This document shows, in pieces, positions 8,101 to 17,567 of a stretch of 33,415 nucleotides of DNA. The DNA is from a virus, in the IMG/VR virus record IMGVR_UViG_3300031963_000562, positions 1 to 33,415 of that record, one strand, 5' to 3'. Every line of letters starts with the position of its first letter. Within the stretch, counting starts at the first letter, position 1. Both the position numbers and the translations under genes were made by a program. Below the pieces are notes generated by a model. The model did not search any database and was not told the origin of the DNA. It worked only from the letters and a program-made list of their open reading frames with translations.

Positions 8101-10507
8101 TTGTAGCACTACCACCAGTGAACGTTTGTCCTGGCCCAGCTGTAAGAATCATTGATGACGTATTGGTAACTTGTGCAATTTGTTTGATTGTGACACTGCC
8201 ATTTGTGGAATTAGCAAATCTAACAAAGTCGCCCGCGCTAAATGTAGCAAGAAGATTAGCACCACCAGTTCCAGTGACAATAGTATTTGATGTACTGCCT
8301 GTACCAACAGAAACAGTTCCCGTTATTGGCGTTGATGATTGATAATCAGCAGTTGGAACAATAAGAAGATCTTTTTCTGCTGCTTGGCTTAATGCGCCAG
8401 TATATGGGAAATTGATATCGGTAGCAGTTGTTAAACTAACATATCCAGTAGTATTAGATGTAGCACTTTCATTTGTTGTTCTGTATGTATATGAAATATT
8501 TGAAACAGATTTAAGAGCAGGCACTGAACTGTATAGCAGCGAATTACCAGAAGAATCTTCAAGTACTGCAAATCCTCCATCACCAATTACTATATCAGCA
8601 ACACCATCATTAGTGCCATTGTAATAAACAGAGCGAGTTGCACCAAAGTTTTGCCCGCTGTTCATTACTATATCAAATAGATATAATCTATAGACAGCGT
8701 TAGCTGTGCCGGGTTCTCCAGATTCTAATATCATAGAGCGAATACGAGCTTCGCCAATCTTATTTGCTGGTGAAGAAATTGCACTTCCGGCCGACGACGT
8801 AATATACGTAACGGCTGCAGAATGAAGTTCTATTAAACCACCAATGTTAAATCCAAAATATCCACCGAGTTCTTTTACACGAACAAAGCTACCGATACCA
8901 AGACGAATCTTAGCACTGGTGTTTGTAGTAGTAGAAGTTCCTTTGTTGATATTAGATCTATACTCGTATGTTTCTACTCGATGCCCATTAATATATGCTT
9001 TACCCGGATCAATATTAATCTTAAATAGTGAAGACGTTTCAGAAAATACTGACGAATCTCTTGTAGAAACAATAAACTGATCGAGTACGTAATTGCCAGA
9101 CTCTTCATATGTTCTCTTGGCCATTTCATCGCCAATTACATTATAAACAGTACTCTGACTTTGTCTGTATGGTCTACCACCAGCAAATTCCAAAATTGGA
9201 AGAAAGTCAGTATTAGCATCTGCAATATCTTTATCAAGAACAGTAAGTTCTGGAGTTAACTTAAGTCTATCAGCGCCCGGCGCAGCATAGTTATATGTTC
9301 CAGTTGCATTATCAAGAAGAGAAGTATCTTCGTTGCTGTCGATCAGATCTTCAGCAGTATAAAAACCAACAGATTTATCAAAATCAGTATTTGAATATTT
9401 ACTTACAACTACGAGTTGAGAAGATACTCGCGAGAAGAATCCCTTCTGGTAAATAGTACCCTCGTCAACAGTTACACCATATCCAGCACCAATTGGTTGA
9501 AGTGATGCATTAGCAACAGAAATAGTAGCAGCATAGTTAAGAGCTGTTACATTTAGTGTATCAATTTGAGTACTAGTTAAGCCTGATGTTGTTAACTTCA
9601 TAACAGTGGTATGTGGTTCTACATAATAACCAGAGCCCTGACTAGTAACAGAAATAGATGTAATCTTACCAAGACTGTCTGTTAATAGTGAACCACCAGC
9701 ACCAGTACCAATAACAGCTACAACTTTCGCACTGTTTGCAGTAGTTGCATTTAAAATTGATTCTCCAGCAGAAACTCTCCATTTTATTGTATTTGCTGTG
9801 ATAAGATCAGCAGAAAGAGGTTTTACTTTTAGAACAAGTGCACTAGTATTTGCTGTTGTATTAGCTTCAATAATAGTTAAATTAGCAACACCATTTTGAA
9901 TTACTTGACCGGCAACAAACGCGTTTGTTGGAAACGTTTTACCACCAGTAGTATTTTGCACAGCAAGAGCAGAAACAAAAACGACTCCATCATTATTACT
10001 AAATGTTGAAGAACCATTAATAACAAGAGTTTCAAATAAAGGATACTGTGGACTATATACAGTAAGCGTCTCGCCGGCTGAGAATGTTGCAGTGTTAGAA
10101 TTGTCACCAGATGAATTATATTTTACATACAGTGTATTTAGATCTGGAACTCGAGTTTCAAATCCAGCAACCGTTTTTACAATATAACCTGTTACATTAG
10201 AACTATTACGAACTGATAACCCTTCAAATGCAGTTACATTAACTTGAGTACCATCTGTTTCAACGTCTTTAATTTTTACATAAGGAAGAACGGGATGGCG
10301 AACAATATTACAGCCTTCAATAATCGTGCCGCGCTTGAAAATATTATCACCAAATTTTTCAATTTGATTTTGTAAAATTGACTGTAACTGATTCAGTTCT
10401 CTGGCCTGCACCGCGACACCCGGCTTAAAAAGAACGCGATAGTACTTATTAGTCGGATCGTAGTCGTCGTAATATGGAAAGGTGTTTAGGTCTGTCTGCA
10501 GAGCCAT
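5177..10507 (-). CDS. Large DUF4815-type baseplate/tail-fibre structural protein (1776 aa)
   Basis: The first 90 residues carry the signature of the DUF4815 family: FPYYDDYDPTNKYYRVLFKP, AVQARELNQLQ, then QIEKFGDNIFKRG. This family is, to my knowledge, found in very large structural proteins of T4-like marine phages. Later recognisable parts are YYDLRDQYDFRPRSA in the middle and GGWIQDHFKLLWTHSPNDG near the C-terminus. Around residues 930-1000 (7520-7715) it contains one copy of the FANGD...GL...YY module that is repeated in the gp7-like protein, and near residue 290 an ISVTSQGSGYYVEP motif shared with gp8 and gp7-like. The start is supported by TGGAG about 10 nt upstream. The gene follows gp8, so it is probably a peripheral baseplate protein or fibre anchor; the exact structural role is not known to me. 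Confidence 0.8.
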   Translation of the reverse strand: MALQTDLNTFPYYDDYDPTNKYYRVLFKPGVAVQARELNQLQSILQNQIEKFGDNIFKRGTIIEGCNIVRHPVLPYVKIKDVETDGTQVNVTAFEGLSVRNSSNVTGYIVKTVAGFETRVPDLNTLYVKYNSSGDNSNTATFSAGETLTVYSPQYPLFETLVINGSSTFSNNDGVVFVSALAVQNTTGGKTFPTNAFVAGQVIQNGVANLTIIEANTTANTSALVLKVKPLSADLITANTIKWRVSAGESILNATTANSAKVVAVIGTGAGGSLLTDSLGKITSISVTSQGSGYYVEPHTTVMKLTTSGLTSTQIDTLNVTALNYAATISVANASLQPIGAGYGVTVDEGTIYQKGFFSRVSSQLVVVSKYSNTDFDKSVGFYTAEDLIDSNEDTSLLDNATGTYNYAAPGADRLKLTPELTVLDKDIADANTDFLPILEFAGGRPYRQSQSTVYNVIGDEMAKRTYEESGNYVLDQFIVSTRDSSVFSETSSLFKINIDPGKAYINGHRVETYEYRSNINKGTSTTTNTSAKIRLGIGSFVRVKELGGYFGFNIGGLIELHSAAVTYITSSAGSAISSPANKIGEARIRSMILESGEPGTANAVYRLYLFDIVMNSGQNFGATRSVYYNGTNDGVADIVIGDGGFAVLEDSSGNSLLYSSVPALKSVSNISYTYRTTNESATSNTTGYVSLTTATDINFPYTGALSQAAEKDLLIVPTADYQSSTPITGTVSVGTGSTSNTIVTGTGGANLLATFSAGDFVRFANSTNGSVTIKQIAQVTNTSSMILTAGPGQTFTGGSATMYFPKNVPISLSTKSTRWANVNVSNSQQMTIYLGSNIANTSNASSSANLMITYNATRVNVSSTGKTSERGVYTRVVCSNNSGSVRGPWALGVSDAFRLTKVYSANGASVAKTFNANTGVINSATANAFIQVSNNPFANGDSFVYANSTTTLGGLSGAATYYAVYANSTGMALASTRGGANLTITASATSENHTFTGQPIFFTANTYGVTDITNDFYIDTNQKEDYLDTSYLYRKPRAVELGTDVVLLIKYDVFSGGDIGVKTVSSYTIDDTLNFDALSVSSSIHTLEIPEMLGTSGVYYDLRDQYDFRPRSANTINLIKEISTVAAGANAASIINPGEPASADRFTASEKYFPTPDTDLTASIEYYLGRSDRVVLSSTGQFIVRTGKSGFISDIPPEPKNSLTLQILTIPPYPSLPQSLSNDMAKIIDTKIATESYGRRIGLYTVTSNIGTTDRSRIQVKGYKMADIASLEKRIKDLEYYVSFTLAEALAKSRFIPSSADSLIDRFRFGFFVDPFTDYNYADLGNPEFYATIKDDQLWPRLSELNLSFRPDDGSSGVVTLPYNEFTLISQNDATDGTVEGPITVTTVTQQTSIALQSQRSTSLSSTGSVYEEFFYTFSALSGPVEFYINGRDNDLALEVFQSSTAGGEYISTYNSASALPITTTDITAKNLSVLNDGRKIEHPGSMERKSTGPVGGWIQDHFKLLWTHSPNDGIYYKLRIYKGKFDSGLFQDAKAGTFGFKLYYPSDVVTTVTKIVPNAANFDYNGLVYQVSPADFTIMLSNQFAYFDYYGSINLGDYIADAQRFSISITGLKPNTYHKFIFDNEDKTSKCSQTRTSTTNTSGLLSDVNGILNFDFYYDAGIDEATSDLQQRNKLAAAAAGTKVFSVQSYDGNSDASGSIGIKYYSYIPYDYGTTTGLNSTQTATMSSTTTDYTITTQTTDTYTSQAINDAIDTKNVTYSGGFKSLSDNYEQLV

Positions 10508-10523
10508 TTAATTAAAACTCCAA

Positions 10524-12890
10524 TTAAAATTCTAAGATTATTTTTATAATTTCTGATTTGTTGCCAGCTCTAGTAATAGCATCTAAGTTTTCAATGTATA
10601 GAACTTGCCCACTGCCAACAACAAAGTCTCCAGGATATTTATTAGTTAGATTTGTTAACGATGCTAGAGATGTTGTGCCAGAAATATTTCTATTCAAATT
10701 GAATGTGCTAAATTTATTACTGATATACATAATATCATCATCAACACCGCCATTAATTTGAATACTGTGAAAAGCCCCTCGCGGCTTTGCATATTCAATA
10801 AGGCTGTCCTGTTCAATAACTTCATCATTCAAGAATGGTGTACCACCGGGATAATTTCCTACAAGTCTAGTAAGCTGCACAGCTGTAGTAAAAGCACCGG
10901 CTGTTTTACCATTTACTTGAATGGGAGTCGTTTCAATAATACTAGTAGCACCTGAAGATACACCAACAATTTTTGACTCAGCAGCAAACACTCCAGTAAC
11001 GTTTGACAAAGTAAGTAGCCCAGCACTAACTGAAGTTACTTCACCAAAAGCCTGCAACTTTAAAGCTGAAATTTCGCAGTTATTAGCTGTAAAGTGAGAA
11101 TTAGTAGTAGCAGTAATTTGATAGTCTTGTGGAACATTACTCACAACAGAAAGATAGTTATTACTTCCTGATGTAACTAAAACATAATCATTAACAGAAA
11201 AACTGTCTTTAAAAGTAGGAGTCTGCGGATTAGCTAATGAAGCTAAAAGTTGACCACCAGATCCAGAAGTGGCAGTAACTAGTAAAGTAGGAACACTAGT
11301 ATAATTGTTTCCCTGATTCGTAACAGTGACCGATGTAATTACATTTGCTGTTAAACTAACAGTTGCTGCAAACCCTGACCCACCGGTTCCGGTATTATTT
11401 GCGGTTACAGCCACGTCACTCGAATAAACACTTCCTCCATTTGCTATAGCAACTGTTGAAGAAATGCGGCCTTGATCTGTTTTAACAATATTAGTGCTAT
11501 CAGTAACAACACTTACATTTCCATTCAGCTTAAGTTGCTTAAACTGATATACGTACTCACCGATTTGGAAGTTACCAATAGTATTAGCTGATCTAAGAGT
11601 AAGATCAACATTCGTATAAAGCGGATTTTTAATTAACCCGACCTGTCTAAAATCATTTTCGGTCGGTATTGCTCCGCCTTCACTATCTGTAAAAGCAGTA
11701 CTAATACAAATTCTTTTAGCGCCGAATTCTGTTACTGGATCAGATCCATGTCCACCAATTGGCGAAATAATTGGCTGTAATACAGCTGCCTCGAAAGTGC
11801 TTGCTCCAGAAATAGACGCTGGTAAATTAATAAAGACGCTATCAATAGTTATTGGAAGTGTATTAGGAGTCTTACCGACATATGATTCACCATAGCGATA
11901 TCCAGCTCCAACTTTAAGCATTTCAACTTGCATAATACTGTTTGAAGAACTACTATCGATAATAGCCATTCCTTCAGCCGCTGTTGTTTCACTTCCGTCA
12001 CCCCATACGTATATGTATGGATATATTTCATACGTATCACCAGCAGCTGGAGCTGTTGTAAATGCAGAATCTAGTATAAAGATCTTTTGTCCACCTACTC
12101 CACGATAATCTACAATTCGACGATGTTGTCCAGCAGCACCCGCACTCGATGTTTTGATATTGATTACGCATCCAGCATAATAATCATCTTCTGCTACAGC
12201 GTCGTCCGGAGCTCCATATATGTTATTCACACCTCCAACGGCAAGATCTGTTGTTCTAAATGTAGCATCTTCAATATAATTGTCATATCCCTTTCCAGCA
12301 CTAACAATATCTATAACTTCAATTGTGCCCGGAACTGCCGCTGCTTGTATCGTAGTATTAGCAATAATTGGAATATAACTCTTTGTAGCAAAATTTTCAT
12401 ACTGTGTTTTTGTAATGCTATACATGTACTTCCAAATATAACCATCTCCAGTTGGATACGGAGTTGTTATTTTTAGTGAAGGAGCACTAGTAGAATTTGT
12501 TTGAATTGTTGCATTACTAGAATTAAATATACACTTAAAAACGTTATACTCTGTACCCTCATCGATTAAAGTATAAAATTTCTTACTGTAGAGATCTCCA
12601 TCTGTATGATCATACTTATTATAAAATGTATTTGCTGTCCAAAGATATTTAGGAATACAGTGCACAACATCACTTGAAGAAATTCTTTTAGCAAAAATCA
12701 TGTTATCATAAACATCTAAGTTTGTAGACTTAAGACTGTCTGTAGGAGTTGTCAGAGTTGTATCACTTCCAGGATAAGGAGTGTGCTTGCCTGCGAAGAC
12801 AAAGTAGTCGTTATTAGCAAAAGAATCGACAAACGACGCTGCGCTTTCAACATTAAAATTAGTTGTTACAAGTTTCTGAGTAACTGACAT
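10524..12890 (-). CDS. 8: Baseplate wedge protein gp8, enlarged (788 aa)
   Basis: Three segments line up with T4 gp8 as I remember it: GDGYIWKYMYSI (T4 GDGYVWEYLFEI), FRQVGLIKNPL (T4 FRQISIITNPL) and a C-terminus SGQVLYIENLDAITRA...EIIKIILEF (T4 SGEMIYMENRPPIIMA...EINILFTF). T4 gp8 is 334 residues. Here about 300 extra residues lie between the FRQ motif (near residue 412) and the conserved tail, made of beta-rich segments such as AIANGGSVYSSDVAV and TNQGNNYTSVPTLLV. gp8 dimerises and joins gp7 and gp10 in the T4 wedge. The ATG directly follows the TAA of the gp7-like gene, and its ribosome-binding site GAGGAA lies in that gene's last codons, so the two are probably translationally coupled. 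Confidence 0.85.
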   Translation of the reverse strand: MSVTQKLVTTNFNVESAASFVDSFANNDYFVFAGKHTPYPGSDTTLTTPTDSLKSTNLDVYDNMIFAKRISSSDVVHCIPKYLWTANTFYNKYDHTDGDLYSKKFYTLIDEGTEYNVFKCIFNSSNATIQTNSTSAPSLKITTPYPTGDGYIWKYMYSITKTQYENFATKSYIPIIANTTIQAAAVPGTIEVIDIVSAGKGYDNYIEDATFRTTDLAVGGVNNIYGAPDDAVAEDDYYAGCVINIKTSSAGAAGQHRRIVDYRGVGGQKIFILDSAFTTAPAAGDTYEIYPYIYVWGDGSETTAAEGMAIIDSSSSNSIMQVEMLKVGAGYRYGESYVGKTPNTLPITIDSVFINLPASISGASTFEAAVLQPIISPIGGHGSDPVTEFGAKRICISTAFTDSEGGAIPTENDFRQVGLIKNPLYTNVDLTLRSANTIGNFQIGEYVYQFKQLKLNGNVSVVTDSTNIVKTDQGRISSTVAIANGGSVYSSDVAVTANNTGTGGSGFAATVSLTANVITSVTVTNQGNNYTSVPTLLVTATSGSGGQLLASLANPQTPTFKDSFSVNDYVLVTSGSNNYLSVVSNVPQDYQITATTNSHFTANNCEISALKLQAFGEVTSVSAGLLTLSNVTGVFAAESKIVGVSSGATSIIETTPIQVNGKTAGAFTTAVQLTRLVGNYPGGTPFLNDEVIEQDSLIEYAKPRGAFHSIQINGGVDDDIMYISNKFSTFNLNRNISGTTSLASLTNLTNKYPGDFVVGSGQVLYIENLDAITRAGNKSEIIKIILEF

Positions 12891-15800
12891 TTATTCCTCG
12901 ACCGTCTTTGTTAAATAGTGGCCAGATGATGGAGCTCCACTATCTGTAGTATTAGCTGTTATATTTATAGGAGTTCCATTGGCAGTTAATGATAGTTTAA
13001 CTGTTGTACCAGAAGTCTGAACAATATAATAACTAGTATTATTAGCAAGGCCAGACAATACAGTATTTGATGTAGCAGTTGTGTATTTTACTTGATCGCC
13101 GTTGGCAAATGGATTAATTGTACCAGTACTAATAGTTTCATTTCCTGAATTTACATCACTGTATGAGTTAAATTTAATTTGCTGACCAGTAGAGATCTCA
13201 GATAATGTAACTGGTAAACTGTCTTCTTCTATAATCACGGCCGATCCAAAGAACTTAGTACCAGCAGTATGCATAACTTTCTTAAACATATCAGCATAGT
13301 AATCAACCGATATCTTAGATAGAATTTCGTATGAATATTCTTGATAGTAATCACCATCATGTACGTACATATCTTCTGAAAGGAAGCCTTTAGTACTCTT
13401 ATAATATCCCTTGCTTATTCCATTTCCATCATTCACTACTTTAATAGTACCAGATCGCAGTCCATCTGCAGAGGTGTATTGCACAACATCTCCATTAGAA
13501 TAACCAATTCCAGAATCGATTACTTGTAATGAAGTAACTTGTCCACTAGCTGTAATTACGTTTGCTTCAATTATGGCATTTAATCCAATTGGATATACAA
13601 GACTAAGATCTTCCTCTACTCCAACAACATTAGCAGTAACACCAGAAACAGAACCGACTAAAAGAGTATTTGCTTGAAATGTGTTTTCAAAGGTGAGTCT
13701 TTTTACGTGTACTGTAGTTGTATTTGCAGCTTTAACAATTCCCTTTGCTGTAGAAGTAATTTGATATAAAGCAAAGCTTTGTACATTTCCAGTGACATAT
13801 GGATTTGTGTAAGAATATAATGCGTTAGCAGTAATAGTTCCTGTATTACCAGAAATTCTTACATAATTATTTGATCCAATTGTATAAACTGATTGAACTA
13901 AAGCATTTACAACTGGAGCACTGTTAACATACACGGAATCGCCTGGTAAGAATCCAGGAATAGTAGAGAAGTTATGTGATTCTGCAACACCAGCTGTAGC
14001 ATTGATTGCTAAAGCAGATCCACCCACTGTAAGAGAAAGCTTAAATCCTACACTATTAGCACCGACAATATAATATGCCGTGTTATTAGCAAGACCGGCG
14101 ATGACAGTATTAGATGTTGGAACTCGGTATATGATTCTTTGATTATCAACAAATTCACTCGCATACTTTGCTAAATTATGACCATTTGAGGCTGCATTAT
14201 AATATCTTAGATAGTGTCCTGCATCTCCTGGATTTAAAGCAGTAATATCAACATTCGCTCCACCAGCACTCGCTGATAAAGCTAAACCAGAACTATTTGC
14301 ATAACGAACATAATACAACTCATTATTTGACAAGCCAATAACAGCGGTACTTCCATTAGCAGTAAAGTATCTTACTTGATCACCATTTGCAAAGAGTGTA
14401 TTTGCAGTAGCAATTGTAATAAAATCTGTTGTTCCATTTACTGCAGTATTGGAATTGAATATAACTACATTTGATGCTTGTGTAATATTAATATTTGCTG
14501 CACCCGCCGTACTAGAAAGTGTAATGCCGGATGAGTTTGAATGAGCTATATAATAGAACGAATTATTTGATAGTCCAGTTAAAGCCGTGTTTCCAGCAGC
14601 TGTATAATAGCGAACATAAGTATTTGATGGATAAGATGTATCAGCGCCAGCGATCGCAATGAAATCAGTATTGGAATTTACATCATCTGTAGTATTAAAT
14701 ACTACTGTGTTTGATATATAAAGAACAAAATCATTAGAACTTTGAATTTCATCTTTTGTGTTGACATTGAAGTTCTTTTCACTGTACGTATTTCCATAAA
14801 CACCATTATCTACTTTAAGGTCATAATATATTAGATTTGCAAATGTCTGTTGAACTCTTTCGCCGACAGCATATACGCCAGTAGTGTTTGCAATACTAAT
14901 AATAAAATCTTTACGACCAAATGCAGAAATGTATGGTTGGTATGCTAGAACATAAGGATCAACATTATAACCAGATCCAGGGTCGACACCACTCAATGAT
15001 CCAATTGTACCAATGTTGAATTGACCAAATGTTAAACATGAATATATTGTATTCTTAGCATCACCCTGTGGATTCTTTGGAAATCCATATGCTGCGGCTG
15101 TAACTGGAAGAGGAGTGTATGCTTGATTTGCAATTGCTAGTGTAGTATAAGCCGTGACTGCACTGATTGCAGTATTAGTGGTGGCGCCATACTTGATAAT
15201 GTTGCTGTTAGCGTATACAGTATTGCTTACTGCGCCGCCCGTAATACTTAAAGTATTATGATTATCTTTAGTGCGAAGTACGCCAGTGCCAACTTCAAAT
15301 ACTGTAGCATGAGCTAACTTATAAAAATAATGGCCTTCTTGAGTTATTTTATTATTAGCAAAAGTAGAGTAGTTTGTTGTATTAATATGAGTAGTTTTAT
15401 TTGCTGGATATGATAAAATAAGACCGGTTGTATTAGTTGATACAACATAGTAATAGTCATCGCTGACTAGGCCATTTAATGCGGTATTACCAGTAGCTAC
15501 TTCGTACTTAACAATATCACCAATTGTAAATTTAGAATTGGCTGTTGGTATTGTAAAGAATCCAGACGTTGCGTTTACTGCAGTATTACCATTGAATGCA
15601 ATTTTATTGATAGTTTGATATACTCTATCGCCGATGGCAAATCCGGTGTTTGATGCAACAGTAAGAATTTTTCGATCATAATCAAGTGTGGCAACACCAT
15701 TAGAATTAAGAAGATCGGTACCAATGAATATCGATTCTTGATCACCAAGAGTACCAACATTAAACCCAGCGCCAGATCCAAAACTTGTAGATACTGGAAT

Positions 15801-17567
15801 TCCAGATGTATTTGTTGTCTGTGTGAATATTCTACTATACTCTGAAGCTACATAATCGCCACCAGAAACATTAGATGTATATGTTTCTATAGTTGCAATA
15901 GAAGTATTTGCGTCCGTGTATAGTTTTTCTGTTTCTGTAAAGTATCCAGTAATAGGAACAAATGTAAGATTACCAGTGTTAGTACCAGCGTCGTGCGATA
16001 CTGTTAATAGAAGGCCTTCAGCAACCTTCTGCCCACTAGAATTATAACGATAAATTCTTTTACTATCAGGCAGCTGATTATTATTAGCCGATGAATATTT
16101 TATAGTGCTAATTGATTTTCTGATTTCGTAAACACCGAGTGTTAAATCTACTTGATCGACGTTTGCAGAAATAGATGAATCACTTGTTACTTCTAATCTT
16201 TGGCCGGGCGCAAATGATCCAGCTGCACTATTAACAACAAGAGTATTGCCGGCGTCGATCTGTACAATACTCTGAATTGTTGCAGTAGCAATAACATCAG
16301 AAGTATTCTTATAAAGAATTGATTGACCGACTTGTAGTGTACCAATTTGATCTTTAACAAATACAGAATATGTTTGTGGAATTCCCATTACTTTACCAGT
16401 AATGGTTGCATCCAATGTAGAGTTTGCGTATAATGATTTAGTATTTGCTGAAGTATAATACGTTACAGAATTGGTGAATACGCCATTTACATGTGAAATT
16501 ACTGCTGTGCCATTTGCGTTATTCTGAACTATACTCAGAATATTGCCGGCTCCAGATAGTGCTCCATTAGCAGCATATCTATAAACAGTTTCGCCTACGG
16601 CAAGATTTGCAGTAGCACTAGTAAATGTCATATTAATAAGAGGCTGTACAGCCTGATCAAACAGCTTAAAGTAAGAACCACCGCTAGTAGTAGTGGTGTT
16701 TTGTAGAGATATTACTTTTTCAGAAATAATAGAATCGGCATCTACCGTGTATCCATAACCACCATCAATAAAGATAAAGTCAATAATTCCAGAAGCTTCG
16801 CTCACAGCTTCGACTCGAGCTAAGCCACCTTCTCCAGAAACAGATCCGCTAAATGATACAATATCACCAACACTAAAATCGCGACCACGATCTTGAATAA
16901 TAACTCTTTTGATAGAACCAAGAAGTTGAGCTCTTTTAGTTCTATCAAATACAGGTGTGTTGTTAATATTTAAACCGAGAAGTTCACCATTTATGAATTG
17001 GCTCTGTATATTACTAATGTATAAAATATCTATATAGCCAACTGCAGTACGACGACGAATATACTTTTCAACAAAAGCTTTAGCACCAGAGATAGCACCA
17101 ATAATTTGCTTTCCGACGTAATCGATATTATAACGATTATGAGTAACTTCTAAATACTGTGGTCTTTCCCATACACCATCTGAAGTGCGCAGAATATTAT
17201 CAGCAGGATAGCGAATTTCGGCTGATGTACCATATACTAATTTAAAGAACAAGTCAATTGATCGTTCTGTGCCTTTTGACCGATATAGATCTAAAGCATT
17301 TTTGACAAGCAGTTGTTTATTTGTAGCAGTATCAAATTGAATGTTGTTTAGATATTTTTCTTTGAACTGTAAAATAAACTCATCAATAGTAGTATCAATA
17401 TCTCTGTATTCTGGTAGTTTACGGGCTTGATAGATAACATTATTTGAAGTTTCTAACCACTCGTAATATGCTTTGACAAAAGCAATAAACTGTGGGCCCT
17501 CTTCTTTATAAAAAGAAGGAAACTGGTTCTCTACAAGAGGAGAAATAAGTGATTCTATTTTCTTCAT
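12891..17567 (-). CDS. 7: gp7-like baseplate wedge protein with repeat domains (1558 aa)
   Basis: The N-terminal 150 residues (FPSFYKEEGPQFIAFVKAYY, LVKNALDLYRSKGTERSIDL, FFKLVYGTSAEI) resemble the C-terminal part of T4 gp7 (DSNFEAFCEAYIQYL..., FYSTKGIEASYKFLFKVLYN), from memory. The position between gp6 and gp8 is that of T4 gene 7. The rest is not like T4 gp7: it consists of beta-rich segments, including GxGY motifs (GGYGYTVDAD, DSGIGYSNGD) and five copies of an approximately 80-residue FANGDxVxYxT...GLxNNxxYY...GHYL module. The ATG overlaps the gp6 stop (TAATG). In T4, gp7 connects the wedge core (gp6, gp25, gp53) to the periphery (gp8, gp10); the same role is inferred. The remote similarity needs a profile comparison to be certain. 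Confidence 0.7.
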   Translation of the reverse strand: MKKIESLISPLVENQFPSFYKEEGPQFIAFVKAYYEWLETSNNVIYQARKLPEYRDIDTTIDEFILQFKEKYLNNIQFDTATNKQLLVKNALDLYRSKGTERSIDLFFKLVYGTSAEIRYPADNILRTSDGVWERPQYLEVTHNRYNIDYVGKQIIGAISGAKAFVEKYIRRRTAVGYIDILYISNIQSQFINGELLGLNINNTPVFDRTKRAQLLGSIKRVIIQDRGRDFSVGDIVSFSGSVSGEGGLARVEAVSEASGIIDFIFIDGGYGYTVDADSIISEKVISLQNTTTTSGGSYFKLFDQAVQPLINMTFTSATANLAVGETVYRYAANGALSGAGNILSIVQNNANGTAVISHVNGVFTNSVTYYTSANTKSLYANSTLDATITGKVMGIPQTYSVFVKDQIGTLQVGQSILYKNTSDVIATATIQSIVQIDAGNTLVVNSAAGSFAPGQRLEVTSDSSISANVDQVDLTLGVYEIRKSISTIKYSSANNNQLPDSKRIYRYNSSGQKVAEGLLLTVSHDAGTNTGNLTFVPITGYFTETEKLYTDANTSIATIETYTSNVSGGDYVASEYSRIFTQTTNTSGIPVSTSFGSGAGFNVGTLGDQESIFIGTDLLNSNGVATLDYDRKILTVASNTGFAIGDRVYQTINKIAFNGNTAVNATSGFFTIPTANSKFTIGDIVKYEVATGNTALNGLVSDDYYYVVSTNTTGLILSYPANKTTHINTTNYSTFANNKITQEGHYFYKLAHATVFEVGTGVLRTKDNHNTLSITGGAVSNTVYANSNIIKYGATTNTAISAVTAYTTLAIANQAYTPLPVTAAAYGFPKNPQGDAKNTIYSCLTFGQFNIGTIGSLSGVDPGSGYNVDPYVLAYQPYISAFGRKDFIISIANTTGVYAVGERVQQTFANLIYYDLKVDNGVYGNTYSEKNFNVNTKDEIQSSNDFVLYISNTVVFNTTDDVNSNTDFIAIAGADTSYPSNTYVRYYTAAGNTALTGLSNNSFYYIAHSNSSGITLSSTAGAANINITQASNVVIFNSNTAVNGTTDFITIATANTLFANGDQVRYFTANGSTAVIGLSNNELYYVRYANSSGLALSASAGGANVDITALNPGDAGHYLRYYNAASNGHNLAKYASEFVDNQRIIYRVPTSNTVIAGLANNTAYYIVGANSVGFKLSLTVGGSALAINATAGVAESHNFSTIPGFLPGDSVYVNSAPVVNALVQSVYTIGSNNYVRISGNTGTITANALYSYTNPYVTGNVQSFALYQITSTAKGIVKAANTTTVHVKRLTFENTFQANTLLVGSVSGVTANVVGVEEDLSLVYPIGLNAIIEANVITASGQVTSLQVIDSGIGYSNGDVVQYTSADGLRSGTIKVVNDGNGISKGYYKSTKGFLSEDMYVHDGDYYQEYSYEILSKISVDYYADMFKKVMHTAGTKFFGSAVIIEEDSLPVTLSEISTGQQIKFNSYSDVNSGNETISTGTINPFANGDQVKYTTATSNTVLSGLANNTSYYIVQTSGTTVKLSLTANGTPINITANTTDSGAPSSGHYLTKTVEE
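12910..15560 (-). repeat. Five copies of an ~80-aa beta-module in gp7-like protein
   Basis: Approximate copies lie at 15320-15560, 14460-14660, 14205-14410, 13970-14163 and 12910-13116. The consensus is FANGDxVRYxTAxGNTAxxGLSNNxxYYI, then NSSGxxLSxTAGGANINIT, ending in most copies in (G/S)-H-(Y/N)-(L/F). Three copies are in near-tandem. A sixth copy lies in the DUF4815-type protein at 7520-7715. Boundaries are estimates read by eye. Confidence 0.75.
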
